NCBI GenBank assembly: GCA_910588325.1
Contig: CAJUPP010000045.1
Span: 1-30,551 of the forward strand
From: an uncultured Hungatella sp.
Lineage (GTDB): Bacteria > Bacillota > Clostridia > Lachnospirales > Lachnospiraceae
Direction: 5' to 3'
DNA: 30,551 nt
This document shows, piece after piece, positions 23,927-30,422 of the stretch (the first letter of the stretch is position 1; each line of letters begins with the position of its first letter). The notes under the pieces are model-generated. The model was not told where the DNA came from and made no database searches. It saw nothing but the letters and a program-made list of their open reading frames with translations. The translations under genes were made by a program, and so were the position numbers.

Positions 23927-25042
23927 ATGAAACGAACTTTAAGCTTTTTGATGGCATGCGCCATGACCGCAGCCCTGATGACAGGCTGCTCTTCCAGTTC
24001 AAAGGAAAGCCAGGAGACAAATGCTCCGGTTCAGACAGAGGCCACGACAGCGGCCAAACCCCTGCAGACCACAGCGGCCCCGGCTGCCACAGCGGCTGAA
24101 GAAACAGAAAAACCGGAAGTAAGTCTGGAAGCCCCCGGAGCCTCCCATCTTCGCATCGGATCCTTAAAGGGCCCTACCTCCATGGGACTGGTCTCTCTGA
24201 TGGACCGGGCTTCCAAGGATGCGGCTGAAGGTGACTATGAGTTTATCATGGTTACGGATGCCTCCGAATTGGTTGCTCAGATGGTATCCGGCGATTTAGA
24301 CATTGCCCTGGTTCCCGCCAACATGGCCAGCATCCTGTATCAGAAAACCAATCACGGCATCAATGTACTGGATATCAACACATTAGGCGTCCTATACGTA
24401 GTTGCTGCTGATGATTCCATAAAAAGTATTGCCGACTTAAAGGGAAAGACTATTTACATGACCGGCAAAGGCACTACCCCGGATTATGCATTTCAGTATC
24501 TTCTGGCTGCCAACGGCCTTATTTCCGATGATGTAACAATTGAATACAAATCAGAGGCCACCGAAGTCGCCGCCGTCCTGGCTCAGGACAGTAGTGCCAT
24601 TGGACTTCTTCCCCAGCCATTTGTCACTGTGGCCATGGCCCAGAACGAAAACCTGAAAATGGTTCTGGATCTGACAAAAGAATGGGACAATGTTCAATCT
24701 GAAAAAGGCGGAAGCCTGGTAACCGGCGTAACCGTATGCCGCAGCCAGCTGCTTGAAGATGCTGCTGCCGCCAAGGCTGTCCACACCTTTATGAAAGAAC
24801 ACAAAGAGTCTGCCGAATTTGCCAATGCCAACGTAGAGCAGACCGCCGAATTAGTCGCCGGTGCCGGAATTATTGAGAAGGCTCCCGTTGCTGCCAAGGC
24901 CATTCCTTACTGCAGCATTACCTATATTGACGGAGAAGAAATGAGGGAGAAGCTGTACGGCTATCTCAGTATTTTGTATGAACAGGATCCTTCCTCAATA
25001 GGCGGAGAACTTCCTGATGAAGCATTCTTCTATCTCCCATAA
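23927..25042 (+). CDS. ABC transporter substrate-binding lipoprotein, NMT1/THI5 (SsuA-like) family
   Basis: 371 aa. Signal peptide with lipobox LMTGC (17-21, lipid on C21), a threonine/alanine-rich linker (about 24-68), then a periplasmic-binding type II domain with HLRIGSLKGPTSMGLVSLM, GDLDIALVPANMASILYQK and GKTIYMTGKGTTPDYAFQYLL. The family includes binding proteins for thiamine precursors, sulfonates, riboflavin and others; the sequence does not tell which. ATG follows AGAGGA eight nt upstream. First gene of a three-gene importer, divergent from the hydrogenase-sensor operon. Confidence 0.88.
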   Translation: MKRTLSFLMACAMTAALMTGCSSSSKESQETNAPVQTEATTAAKPLQTTAAPAATAAEETEKPEVSLEAPGASHLRIGSLKGPTSMGLVSLMDRASKDAAEGDYEFIMVTDASELVAQMVSGDLDIALVPANMASILYQKTNHGINVLDINTLGVLYVVAADDSIKSIADLKGKTIYMTGKGTTPDYAFQYLLAANGLISDDVTIEYKSEATEVAAVLAQDSSAIGLLPQPFVTVAMAQNENLKMVLDLTKEWDNVQSEKGGSLVTGVTVCRSQLLEDAAAAKAVHTFMKEHKESAEFANANVEQTAELVAGAGIIEKAPVAAKAIPYCSITYIDGEEMREKLYGYLSILYEQDPSSIGGELPDEAFFYLP

Positions 25043-25053
25043 GGACTTCTTCT

Positions 25054-25842
25054 ATGAACAAATTCTTTAAAAGTATTATCCGGTTCCCATGGCGCCGCTG
25101 CTTTATCATTCTCTTTTGGCTTCTGGCGTGGCAGCTACTGGCACAGCTCATCCACAACCACATCGTTTTGGTGGGCCCATGGGAAACCCTTGGGGCTTTA
25201 AGACAGTTGATCTTTTCCAAAGGCTTCTGGCTGTCTATCGCCCATTCCTTCCAAAAAATAAGCCTGGGATTTCTGTCCGCATTCCTTATAGGAATTCTCC
25301 TTGGAAGCAGTGCATACAGATTTCCCTGGCTTCAGGAATTCTTAGAGCCAGTAATGACACTGATGAGATCCATTCCCGTGGCCTCTTTTGTGATTCTGGC
25401 TCTAATCTGGATTGGATCCGAAAACCTGGCTGTTTTCATCGCATTTATGGTGGTTCTCCCCATGATTTATGTCAATACTTTATCAGGGCTGAAAAGCACT
25501 GACAAAAAACTTCTGGAAATGGCTTTTGTTTTTCGTATTCCACTGTGGAAAAAAATCCGTTTTATCTACCTTCCGGCTCTTCTTCCTTATCTCATAAATG
25601 GATGCCGTATCGCTTTAGGCATGAGCTGGAAATCCGGCGTGGCCGCAGAGGTTATTGGCCTGCCATCCAGTTCCATCGGAGAACAGCTGTATATGTCAAA
25701 GATTTACCTGGAAACCGCAGACTTATTGGCCTGGACATTTACTATTGTTGTAGTCAGTTCGTTGTCCGAACGTATCTTCTTGTTTCTGTTGTCTCAGTTT
25801 GAGAAGAAAGGAACGTCCATTCATGAAAGTAATCCTTCATAA
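25054..25842 (+). CDS. ABC transporter permease, SsuC/TauC/ThiX type
   Basis: 262 aa, six predicted membrane spans, of the length usual for SsuC-type permeases. The coupling loop EMAFVFRIPLWKKIRFIYLPALLPYLINGCRIALGMSWKSGVAAEVIG is the characteristic stretch of this family (binding-protein-dependent permease, short form). ATG 25054 follows AAGGAC and starts 11 nt after the binding-protein gene. It overlaps the ATPase gene by 20 nt. Confidence 0.9.
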   Translation: MNKFFKSIIRFPWRRCFIILFWLLAWQLLAQLIHNHIVLVGPWETLGALRQLIFSKGFWLSIAHSFQKISLGFLSAFLIGILLGSSAYRFPWLQEFLEPVMTLMRSIPVASFVILALIWIGSENLAVFIAFMVVLPMIYVNTLSGLKSTDKKLLEMAFVFRIPLWKKIRFIYLPALLPYLINGCRIALGMSWKSGVAAEVIGLPSSSIGEQLYMSKIYLETADLLAWTFTIVVVSSLSERIFLFLLSQFEKKGTSIHESNPS

Positions 25843-26419
25843 TATTTCTAAATCCTTTGGTTCTCTAAAAGTTCTCTCCGATTTTTCTCTTGTTATGGAA
25901 TCTGGCCGGATCTATGGCCTTATGAGCCCCTCCGGTGCTGGTAAAACTACCCTTCTCCGGCTTCTTATGGGACTGGAAGCTTTGGATGACGGCTCTATAG
26001 AAAAGCCTGGACATCTGCGTATCAGCACAGTTTTTCAGGAAGACCGCCTGTGCGAGGCCTTTACCCCTGTGGAAAATGTCAGAATGGTTACAGGAAAATC
26101 CCTGACAGAACAGCAGGTACGATCCGAACTGTGCCGCCTTCTCCCTGAAGAATCTCTAAAACGCCCTGTCGCCACCTTAAGCGGCGGAATGAAGCGGCGG
26201 ACGGCCATCTGCCGGGCCATGCTGGCTCCCTTTGACCTTCTGCTTATGGATGAACCCTTCACCGGACTGGACGAAGATACCAAACATACGGTTATCCTCT
26301 ATATTCAGGAAAAATGTGCCGGCAAAATCACCCTTCTTACCACCCACCAGGAACAGGATCTCACTGCTCTGAAGGCAATACCGGTACATCTGCCTGTTAT
26401 AGATTCTCTGAAAGTCTGA
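25823..26419 (+). CDS. ABC transporter ATP-binding protein, SsuB/TauB/ThiZ type
   Basis: 198 aa, shorter than the usual 240-250 for SsuB. All motifs are present: Walker A SPSGAGKTT (35-43), signature LSGGM (119-123), Walker B LLLMDEPFTGLD (139-150) and H-loop TTHQ (H175); the reduction lies in the helical and C-terminal parts. ATG 25823 is preferred over an eight-codon upstream extension, as AAAGGA lies at acceptable distance and the N-terminus MKVILHNISKSFG matches the family. Its 3' end overlaps the converging membrane-protein gene by 23 nt. Confidence 0.87.
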   Translation: MKVILHNISKSFGSLKVLSDFSLVMESGRIYGLMSPSGAGKTTLLRLLMGLEALDDGSIEKPGHLRISTVFQEDRLCEAFTPVENVRMVTGKSLTEQQVRSELCRLLPEESLKRPVATLSGGMKRRTAICRAMLAPFDLLLMDEPFTGLDEDTKHTVILYIQEKCAGKITLLTTHQEQDLTALKAIPVHLPVIDSLKV

Positions 26420-28007
26420 CGCCGATTACCCCGTCGCGAATTTTAAAGACAGAACCTGCGTCCGGCCACACCGGACGCGTGCTTCCCGCCTCCAAAGCCT
26501 CCTTATATTCTCCTTCCTCAGGTTTCTCCATTCTAAGCCCCAGGGTCTCAAAAAACATATGAACCCTCTCATTCACTCCCACAAGGCTGTCTGCATCCCA
26601 TTCAAAAAATGAATAGCCGATGGCATCTCCCACCACAGCTTCCTCACTAAGCCGTAACCCCCGTTTTCCTACAAACACTACAATACAATGCTCCGGATTT
26701 CCTCCTGCTTCATCACAGATATCCCAGTACAGACGGTTCGCTGTCAAAACATCCTGCACATAGCTTTCATGGGCCGTCTCCCAAAGCTGACATGATGTTA
26801 CACACTGTATCCATCCGACACGCAGCCAGACAAGAAATACCGCCGCAGGGATACATTTTTCCATCCAAACATAACCTTTCCGTTTTCCTCTGATGCCTCT
26901 TCCCCGTTCCAGCAGTTCACTCACCCCATCATACAACGCCATCACTATATAAGCATAGACCAGAGGATATACCATCTGACCACGGATCGGCTGGTTCATA
27001 CCTGTCACCAGGGTAATAAGAAACGGTGTCACCGGCAGAAACAGAACCGCAAAGGCATAACAGAAATAATTCCCTTTATTCTTCTTCCATCCTATCATCA
27101 GAGAAACCACACTTGCTATTCCTGCCGTAACAGGAAACCAAATCTCGTAAAACACTGGTCTGTTTCCCTGATACATCCACCAAAACTCCAGCCGTATATT
27201 GGCAATGCAGGTTTGAAGAGTCTCCTTTCCCCATAAAAGCATACTGTTTACATAGGAAGAGTCCGCCTGCGCCATCCGGCTGGTTACTGCGGCTGTCACA
27301 CAGTACAGGGCAAAACCGGCAAGAAACCACAGAACCTGCTTTATCCCTTCCCGAAAACCGCATGTTTCTGTTCCGTGAAGCGAAACTCCTATATAGGAAA
27401 TCACTGTCAGCGCAATGTAAACTGCCGGAAGCGCCTGATAAAATCCAAAGCTCCACACCATAAGAAACATAGAAAGCAAATGCCAGCATCTGCTTTTTCT
27501 CTCATAAATCCTTCTCCCTCCGCAGAACACAGCGGCCAGACACAGAAGAAAGGCCAGGGCAATCTCAAAAGCCTGGAGAAGGAAATTAAACTGCTCCACA
27601 AAGCAGGGGGATGACAGAAAAAACAAGGCAAATAAAATATTTCTGCAGGTATCGTTTCTTCGTCTTCCATTCCAATAGTCAAAACAAAAACACAAAGCCA
27701 TCACCAGACACCACATCATCAGAACCAGAAGGACATTGGAGAGATACGGCGCCAGACGTCCCATAGCCAAAAGCCTTTTGGCAAAAACAAGTCCGAATCT
27801 TCGGCTTCCATACCAGGAATGCAGAATTTTCTCCGGATCCATAAGCATAATCTCACTGTCTATAAAAAGGTCACCCTGAGTAATGCGGATTCCATATACA
27901 AGCATCAGAAGAATCGCCGCAAACCACCGAAGCAGTTTCGTCTGCCCATAATAGCGCTTCCCTTCTCTTCCAATCTCAGCAATCTCTCTTCCGAACCGAA
28001 AGGACAT
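26397..28007 (-). CDS. Polytopic membrane protein, GtrII-like glucosyltransferase domain
   Basis: 536 aa with about ten hydrophobic segments over residues 25-400 (for example WFAAILLMLVYGIRI, YLSNVLLVLMMWCLVMALCF, FPVTAGIASVVSLMIGW) and a soluble C-terminal region of about 130 residues. The early acidic GDLFIDSE loop, a SSPCFVEQFNFLLQAFEIAL stretch and overall plan resemble glucosyltransferase GtrII-type (lipid-linked sugar transferase) proteins used for surface glycan decoration. I recognise the family only by plan, so function is tentative. ATG 28007 has GAGGAGGG upstream. It follows the tRNA operon terminator by 36 nt, with no separate promoter obvious. Confidence 0.65.
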   Translation of the reverse strand: MSFRFGREIAEIGREGKRYYGQTKLLRWFAAILLMLVYGIRITQGDLFIDSEIMLMDPEKILHSWYGSRRFGLVFAKRLLAMGRLAPYLSNVLLVLMMWCLVMALCFCFDYWNGRRRNDTCRNILFALFFLSSPCFVEQFNFLLQAFEIALAFLLCLAAVFCGGRRIYERKSRCWHLLSMFLMVWSFGFYQALPAVYIALTVISYIGVSLHGTETCGFREGIKQVLWFLAGFALYCVTAAVTSRMAQADSSYVNSMLLWGKETLQTCIANIRLEFWWMYQGNRPVFYEIWFPVTAGIASVVSLMIGWKKNKGNYFCYAFAVLFLPVTPFLITLVTGMNQPIRGQMVYPLVYAYIVMALYDGVSELLERGRGIRGKRKGYVWMEKCIPAAVFLVWLRVGWIQCVTSCQLWETAHESYVQDVLTANRLYWDICDEAGGNPEHCIVVFVGKRGLRLSEEAVVGDAIGYSFFEWDADSLVGVNERVHMFFETLGLRMEKPEEGEYKEALEAGSTRPVWPDAGSVFKIRDGVIGVRLSENL

Positions 28008-28043
28008 ACTCTTTCCCTCCTCTGCTTACAGCAGGCCATCTGA

Positions 28044-28090
28044 ATGAAAAAATAAAAGAGTGTCATTGTATATAACAATGCACTCTCTTA
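28044..28090 (-). terminator. Intrinsic terminator of the tRNA operon
   Basis: AGAGTG-T-CATTGT (28057-28069) pairs with ACAATG-CACTCT (28075-28086) around an ATATA loop with one bulged base; on the - strand it is followed by TTTTATTTTTT. It begins 10 nt past the 3' end of tRNA-Leu. Confidence 0.9.
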
Positions 28091-28100
28091 AATCTCTTCA

Positions 28101-28180
28101 TGCGGATAACAGGAATCGAACCTGCACGGTCTCCCACCAGAACCTAAATCTGGCGCGTCTGCCAATTCCGCCATATCCGC
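28101..28180 (-). tRNA. tRNA-Leu, anticodon TAG
   Basis: Acceptor arms GCGGATA/TATCCGC with discriminator A, T arm CAGGTTCGAATCCTG, and anticodon stem CCAGA/TCTGG with loop TTTAGGT, giving anticodon TAG. The variable arm is short for a Leu tRNA. CCA is not encoded. Third gene of the tRNA operon. Confidence 0.93.
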
Positions 28181-28184
28181 CGAC

Positions 28185-28257
28185 TGAGCGTGCGGGGATT
28201 CGAACCCCGGACAACTTGATTAAAAGTCAAGTGCTCTACCGCCTGAGCTACACGCCC
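28185..28257 (-). tRNA. tRNA-Lys, anticodon TTT
   Basis: Acceptor GGGCGTG pairs with CACGCTC (one G-U pair), D arm GCTCAGGCGGTAGAGC, anticodon stem TTGA/TCAA with loop CTTTTAA, giving TTT, and T arm CCGGGGTTCGAATCCCCG. CCA is not encoded. Middle gene, 4 nt before tRNA-Leu. Confidence 0.95.
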
Positions 28258-28289
28258 AAAAATAAACTTGTAACGTAGAACAAACAAAC

Positions 28290-28361
28290 TGGGCTAGCTG
28301 GATTCGAACCAGCGAAGTGCAGGAGTCAAAGTCCTGTGCCTTACCGCTTGGCGATAGCCCA
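28290..28361 (-). tRNA. tRNA-Gln, anticodon TTG
   Basis: Acceptor TGGGCTA/TAGCCCA, D arm GCCAAGCGGTAAGGC, anticodon stem CAGGA/TCCTG with loop CTTTGAC, giving TTG, and T arm GCTGGTTCGAATCCAGC. CCA is not encoded. First gene of the tRNA operon. Confidence 0.95.
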
Positions 28362-28394
28362 AAAACAAGGTCCTCAAGGCTTTTCAGATTTTTT

Positions 28395-28567
28395 TCGCAC
28401 ACCATTTTCGCACACTTACCTTGAGTTCTGTTTTATAATAGCATAAATTCTATAGGTTTGCAAGCCAAAAACCTTTTTTTGATACAAGATATTGCCTTCT
28501 ATGTTACTGGACACGACCGCTACATTTATCTCCACTTTTATTATCGCACACCATTTTCGCACACTTA
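28395..28567. repeat. 24-bp perfect direct repeat flanking the tRNA promoter
   Basis: Identical 24-bp copies lie at 28395-28418 and 28544-28567, 149 bp apart. Each contains two CGCACAC units. The 125 bp between them hold the tRNA operon promoter. The first copy is enclosed by CTCAAGG (28373-28379) and CCTTGAG (28419-28425), which can pair in the tRNA precursor leader. This could be a duplication or a recombination scar. Confidence 0.7.
28435..28463 (-). promoter_or_regulatory. Promoter of the tRNA Gln-Lys-Leu operon
   Basis: On the - strand: -35 TTGCAA (28458-28463), 17-bp spacer, -10 TATTAT (28435-28440) with an extended TG. The start site would be near 28428, leaving a leader of about 67 nt before tRNA-Gln. 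Confidence 0.75.
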
Positions 28568-28697
28568 TTATACCCAAATATTTGAACATACAGGGCAAAG
28601 CAGCCGTCCATGAATATCCGGTCCGGCTGCCGTTTCTGTGTTTTCTCCTGCTCTGTCCTTATTCGATTTTTTAATATCAGGCTCCACGGAACCATTC
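28568..28697. other. Intergenic DNA downstream of the 136-aa gene
   Basis: Contains an inverted repeat GCAGCCG (28600-28606) / CGGCTGC (28624-28630) that may help end the upstream transcription unit, though no clean U tract follows on the - strand. Short open frames here have no convincing ribosome binding site. Confidence 0.35.
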
Positions 28698-29108
28698 TTA
28701 TGCCGCTGACATTTCCAGCATAAAATCCGTATCATTCTCTTTATATTCAAACCCTGCCTGCTTCCGTCCCATTTCCAGTCTCCAAAGATACATACCACAG
28801 TCAATCCACCGTCCGTTCTTCCCATGAAGACAGAAGAACTTCTCCAACGGGTTCCGGCCCAGCCAGATATGTCCTGCCTCCCTCACCTGCTCCATGGTCT
28901 CCCTGATCTCGTCTATACCTGCTGTCTCGGGAATCAGCAGCCGGTACTTCCTGCAGTTGTCCGGTGCCTGGTATAAATGGAACCGTGCCGGTTCGGATTC
29001 GATCTCTGTAATTCCCTTTCCTTTCAGATATTTCATAAACCGGTCTGCTGTTTCGCATTCAGCATAGGTAACGGTCTCCGGGTTTGGCAGATAAAGTAAG
29101 TATCTCAT
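28698..29108 (-). CDS. Hypothetical cytoplasmic protein, 136 aa
   Basis: I do not recognise this protein. It has no signal peptide or membrane segment, a mixed charged composition, and begins MRYLLYLPNPETVTYAECET with a central LLIPETAGIDEIRETMEQV helix-prone stretch. AAAGGAG lies upstream of ATG 29108 with adequate spacing, and codon use looks coding. It follows the 286-aa gene by 84 nt, with a GC-rich hairpin between them, so the two likely share the promoter near 30400. Context suggests accessory DNA. Confidence 0.7.
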   Translation of the reverse strand: MRYLLYLPNPETVTYAECETADRFMKYLKGKGITEIESEPARFHLYQAPDNCRKYRLLIPETAGIDEIRETMEQVREAGHIWLGRNPLEKFFCLHGKNGRWIDCGMYLWRLEMGRKQAGFEYKENDTDFMLEMSAA

Positions 29109-29142
29109 ATAGGCATTCTCCTTTTCGTTTTATATTGGGAAA

Positions 29143-29162
29143 GCGGCCACAGCACAGGCCGC
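29143..29162 (-). promoter_or_regulatory. GC-rich hairpin between the two hypothetical genes
   Basis: GCGGCC (29143-29148) pairs with GGCCGC (29157-29162) with an eight-base loop and is followed on the - strand by TTTCCC. It could be a partial terminator or a processing site between the genes; the U tract is too short for a firm call. Confidence 0.4.
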
Positions 29163-29192
29163 CTTGTAAACAGTTTTTATTCTTGCATTTAC

Positions 29193-30053
29193 TTAACCTG
29201 CCATTTCCTCATTGTAATCCCATGTTAATACTCCTGTATTGTTAAAAAACAACGCATTCTCAAAATATCTCTGTTCTTTCCCGGGCCTGAGCCAGTCCCA
29301 GAAATCAGCCGGCATATCCGGCGCGCTCATCTGCAGTGCCCGGAAATAAGCAAACAGAAGGTGATAATATTCCGCCCTGCTGATTTTTCCTTCCTGACCT
29401 TCCACAGTTATACACGGCTTCATCATCCTCCTCTGTACCATGTCTTCCGCCTCTTCTTTTCCTCCTGTCTCAAACTCCAGCGGAACGATATGCCGATTAA
29501 AGAAAAACTCAAGTTTTGTAAAAGGTTCTATCTCATCGGACTTTACACTGAACAGCGAACCATCTTCTCCCTGAATGACATAATACCATTGGCCTTTTTC
29601 TGCTTTCGTTTCCATAGATTTATATTTTTCTCTCCGCATTAATTCCGTCGCTTTTCCAAAATCACGGGTTTTTATCTTGATATCCAAATCCCTGAAGCGG
29701 CCCGTAGATTGATAAAGGCAGGCATACCCTATCATAAGTTGATCGACCAGCCTTTTTTCTTCCTCATTTCGGACAATTCGGTACAATTCTTCCTTATCAT
29801 TCAAAGACAGCTGTCCAAATACCCATAAGAACAAATCGTGTTTCCGTGTTTCAAAATACGGACGAACTTTCGGCACTCTCTCCTGGGCATCGTCGTAATC
29901 CTTATAGAACCGGTCTGCCTTCCTTGTTTCTGCTAATTCTGTTGGTTTGATTATCCCGTCAATCCGGCAGAGCATTTCTGCCAGCCTTTGATAATTTTCT
30001 ACATTTCTTCTGTCTTCCGTATTCTTAAAAATATAAACACTTTCTGCTTTCAT
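29193..30053 (-). CDS. Hypothetical cytoplasmic protein, 286 aa
   Basis: Not recognised. The sequence is highly charged and helix-prone, with no signal peptide or membrane span. Visible stretches include FETRKHDLFLWVFGQLSLNDKEELY, a GQWYYVIQGEDGSLFSVKSDEIEPF segment that looks like a small beta domain (about 160-185), and a C-terminal aromatic-rich MPADFWDWLRPGKEQRYFENALFFNN. ATG 30053 is chosen for AAAAGGAG seven nt upstream, dropping a six-codon extension. It is the first sizeable gene behind the attenuator-like leader, so its expression is probably conditional. Confidence 0.7.
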   Translation of the reverse strand: MKAESVYIFKNTEDRRNVENYQRLAEMLCRIDGIIKPTELAETRKADRFYKDYDDAQERVPKVRPYFETRKHDLFLWVFGQLSLNDKEELYRIVRNEEEKRLVDQLMIGYACLYQSTGRFRDLDIKIKTRDFGKATELMRREKYKSMETKAEKGQWYYVIQGEDGSLFSVKSDEIEPFTKLEFFFNRHIVPLEFETGGKEEAEDMVQRRMMKPCITVEGQEGKISRAEYYHLLFAYFRALQMSAPDMPADFWDWLRPGKEQRYFENALFFNNTGVLTWDYNEEMAG

Positions 30054-30132
30054 ACTTTTTCTCCTTTTCATTTGGTTTAACCTATATCGGTTCTCTCAAT
30101 ATTTCATTTTCTGAGACTCACGCCGCCTCCTT

Positions 30133-30303
30133 TTACCGCCAGGGATTGTTCTGGTTCATGCCCTCCCTGTCCTTCCTACGGGATTTCAGTCCCGCAAGAT
30201 TAAGCAGGGAGTGCAAGCGTTCGTCGGTGTTACGGCTTATTCGGTTTTCAATGTGCGGTTTTAGACAACAAAAAGGCCAACTCTGTATGATTTTCAGCTT
30301 TTC
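30133..30303 (-). pseudogene. Open frame of 56 codons, possible gene remnant or leader ORF
   Basis: An open - strand frame with no ATG near its beginning ends at TAA (30133-30135). Its second half (about residues 17-56, ending MNQNNPWR) looks protein-like, with a charged helix-prone stretch, whereas the first part crosses the terminator hairpin. An internal ATG at residue 49 follows GGGAGGGC, so an eight-residue peptide could also be made. I interpret it as the C-terminal remnant of a lost gene, with low certainty. Confidence 0.3.
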
Positions 30304-30352
30304 CTAAACCCTCTGGTTTGTTGCTTATTCATCATATCGAGTTGGCCAACTC
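30270..30352 (-). terminator. Attenuator-like terminator with an alternative hairpin in the 5' leader
   Basis: On the - strand transcript, GGCCAACTC (complement of 30339-30347) pairs with GAGTTGGCC (complement of 30275-30283), followed by TTTTT (30270-30274): an intrinsic terminator with a long loop that holds its own AAACC/GGTTT hairpin. The upstream arm also belongs to a perfect palindrome GAGTTGGCCAACTC (30339-30352) that can fold on itself, so the two structures exclude each other. It lies between the promoter and the 286-aa gene. Confidence 0.6.
30294..30335 (-). CDS. Possible second leader peptide, 13 aa
   Basis: MMNKQQTRGFRKS, starting at ATG 30335 within the stop codon region of the first leader ORF (ATATGATG overlap) and ending TGA at 30294. 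It lies wholly in the loop of the terminator. No strong ribosome binding site, so it would depend on translational coupling. Speculative. Confidence 0.3.
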   Translation of the reverse strand: MMNKQQTRGFRKS

Positions 30353-30376
30353 TTTTTGATATAGTTTATTTTCCAT
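30332..30376 (-). CDS. Possible first leader peptide, 14 aa
   Basis: MENKLYQKELANSI, ATG at 30376 about 11 nt after the predicted start site, with no good Shine-Dalgarno. Its codons for ELANS lie exactly on the GAGTTGGCCAACTC palindrome, so a translating or stalled ribosome would prevent both hairpins there. That position, rather than coding statistics, is the reason to list it. Confidence 0.3.
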   Translation of the reverse strand: MENKLYQKELANSI

Positions 30377-30389
30377 CTTAACGATGGAA
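30371..30389 (-). promoter_or_regulatory. Inverted repeat at the transcription start
   Basis: TTCCATC (30371-30377) and GATGGAA (30383-30389) form a perfect 7-bp stem with a five-base loop, right at or just after the predicted +1 of the leader. It may be a repressor operator or a 5' stabilising hairpin that also hides the first leader ATG. Confidence 0.45.
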
Positions 30390-30393
30390 CTAC

Positions 30394-30422
30394 AGTCTAC
30401 AACAGATTCTTTTCATTGTCAA
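30394..30422 (-). promoter_or_regulatory. Strong promoter of the hypothetical gene pair
   Basis: On the - strand: consensus -35 TTGACA (30417-30422), exactly 17 bp, -10 TAGACT (30394-30399). The start site would be near 30387, giving a leader of about 330 nt to the ATG at 30053. Confidence 0.8.

Noticed and set aside
28220..28405. Open frame of 61 codons on the - strand
   Set aside because: Most of it is tRNA-Gln and tRNA-Lys sequence translated through, so it is not a gene.
28395..28567. The 24-bp repeats as attL/attR of an integrated element
   Set aside because: They do not overlap the tRNA 3' end, are only 149 bp apart and no integrase is visible, so I report only a direct repeat.
28600..28630. 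GCAGCCG/CGGCTGC inverted repeat as a terminator
   Set aside because: No U tract directly follows on the strand of the upstream gene, and the loop is long; left as a weak feature of the intergenic stretch.
28504..28695. Short - strand frame after the 136-aa gene, ending near the second 24-bp repeat
   Set aside because: No Shine-Dalgarno and no recognisable domain. It might be an integrase-tail remnant, but I cannot support that.
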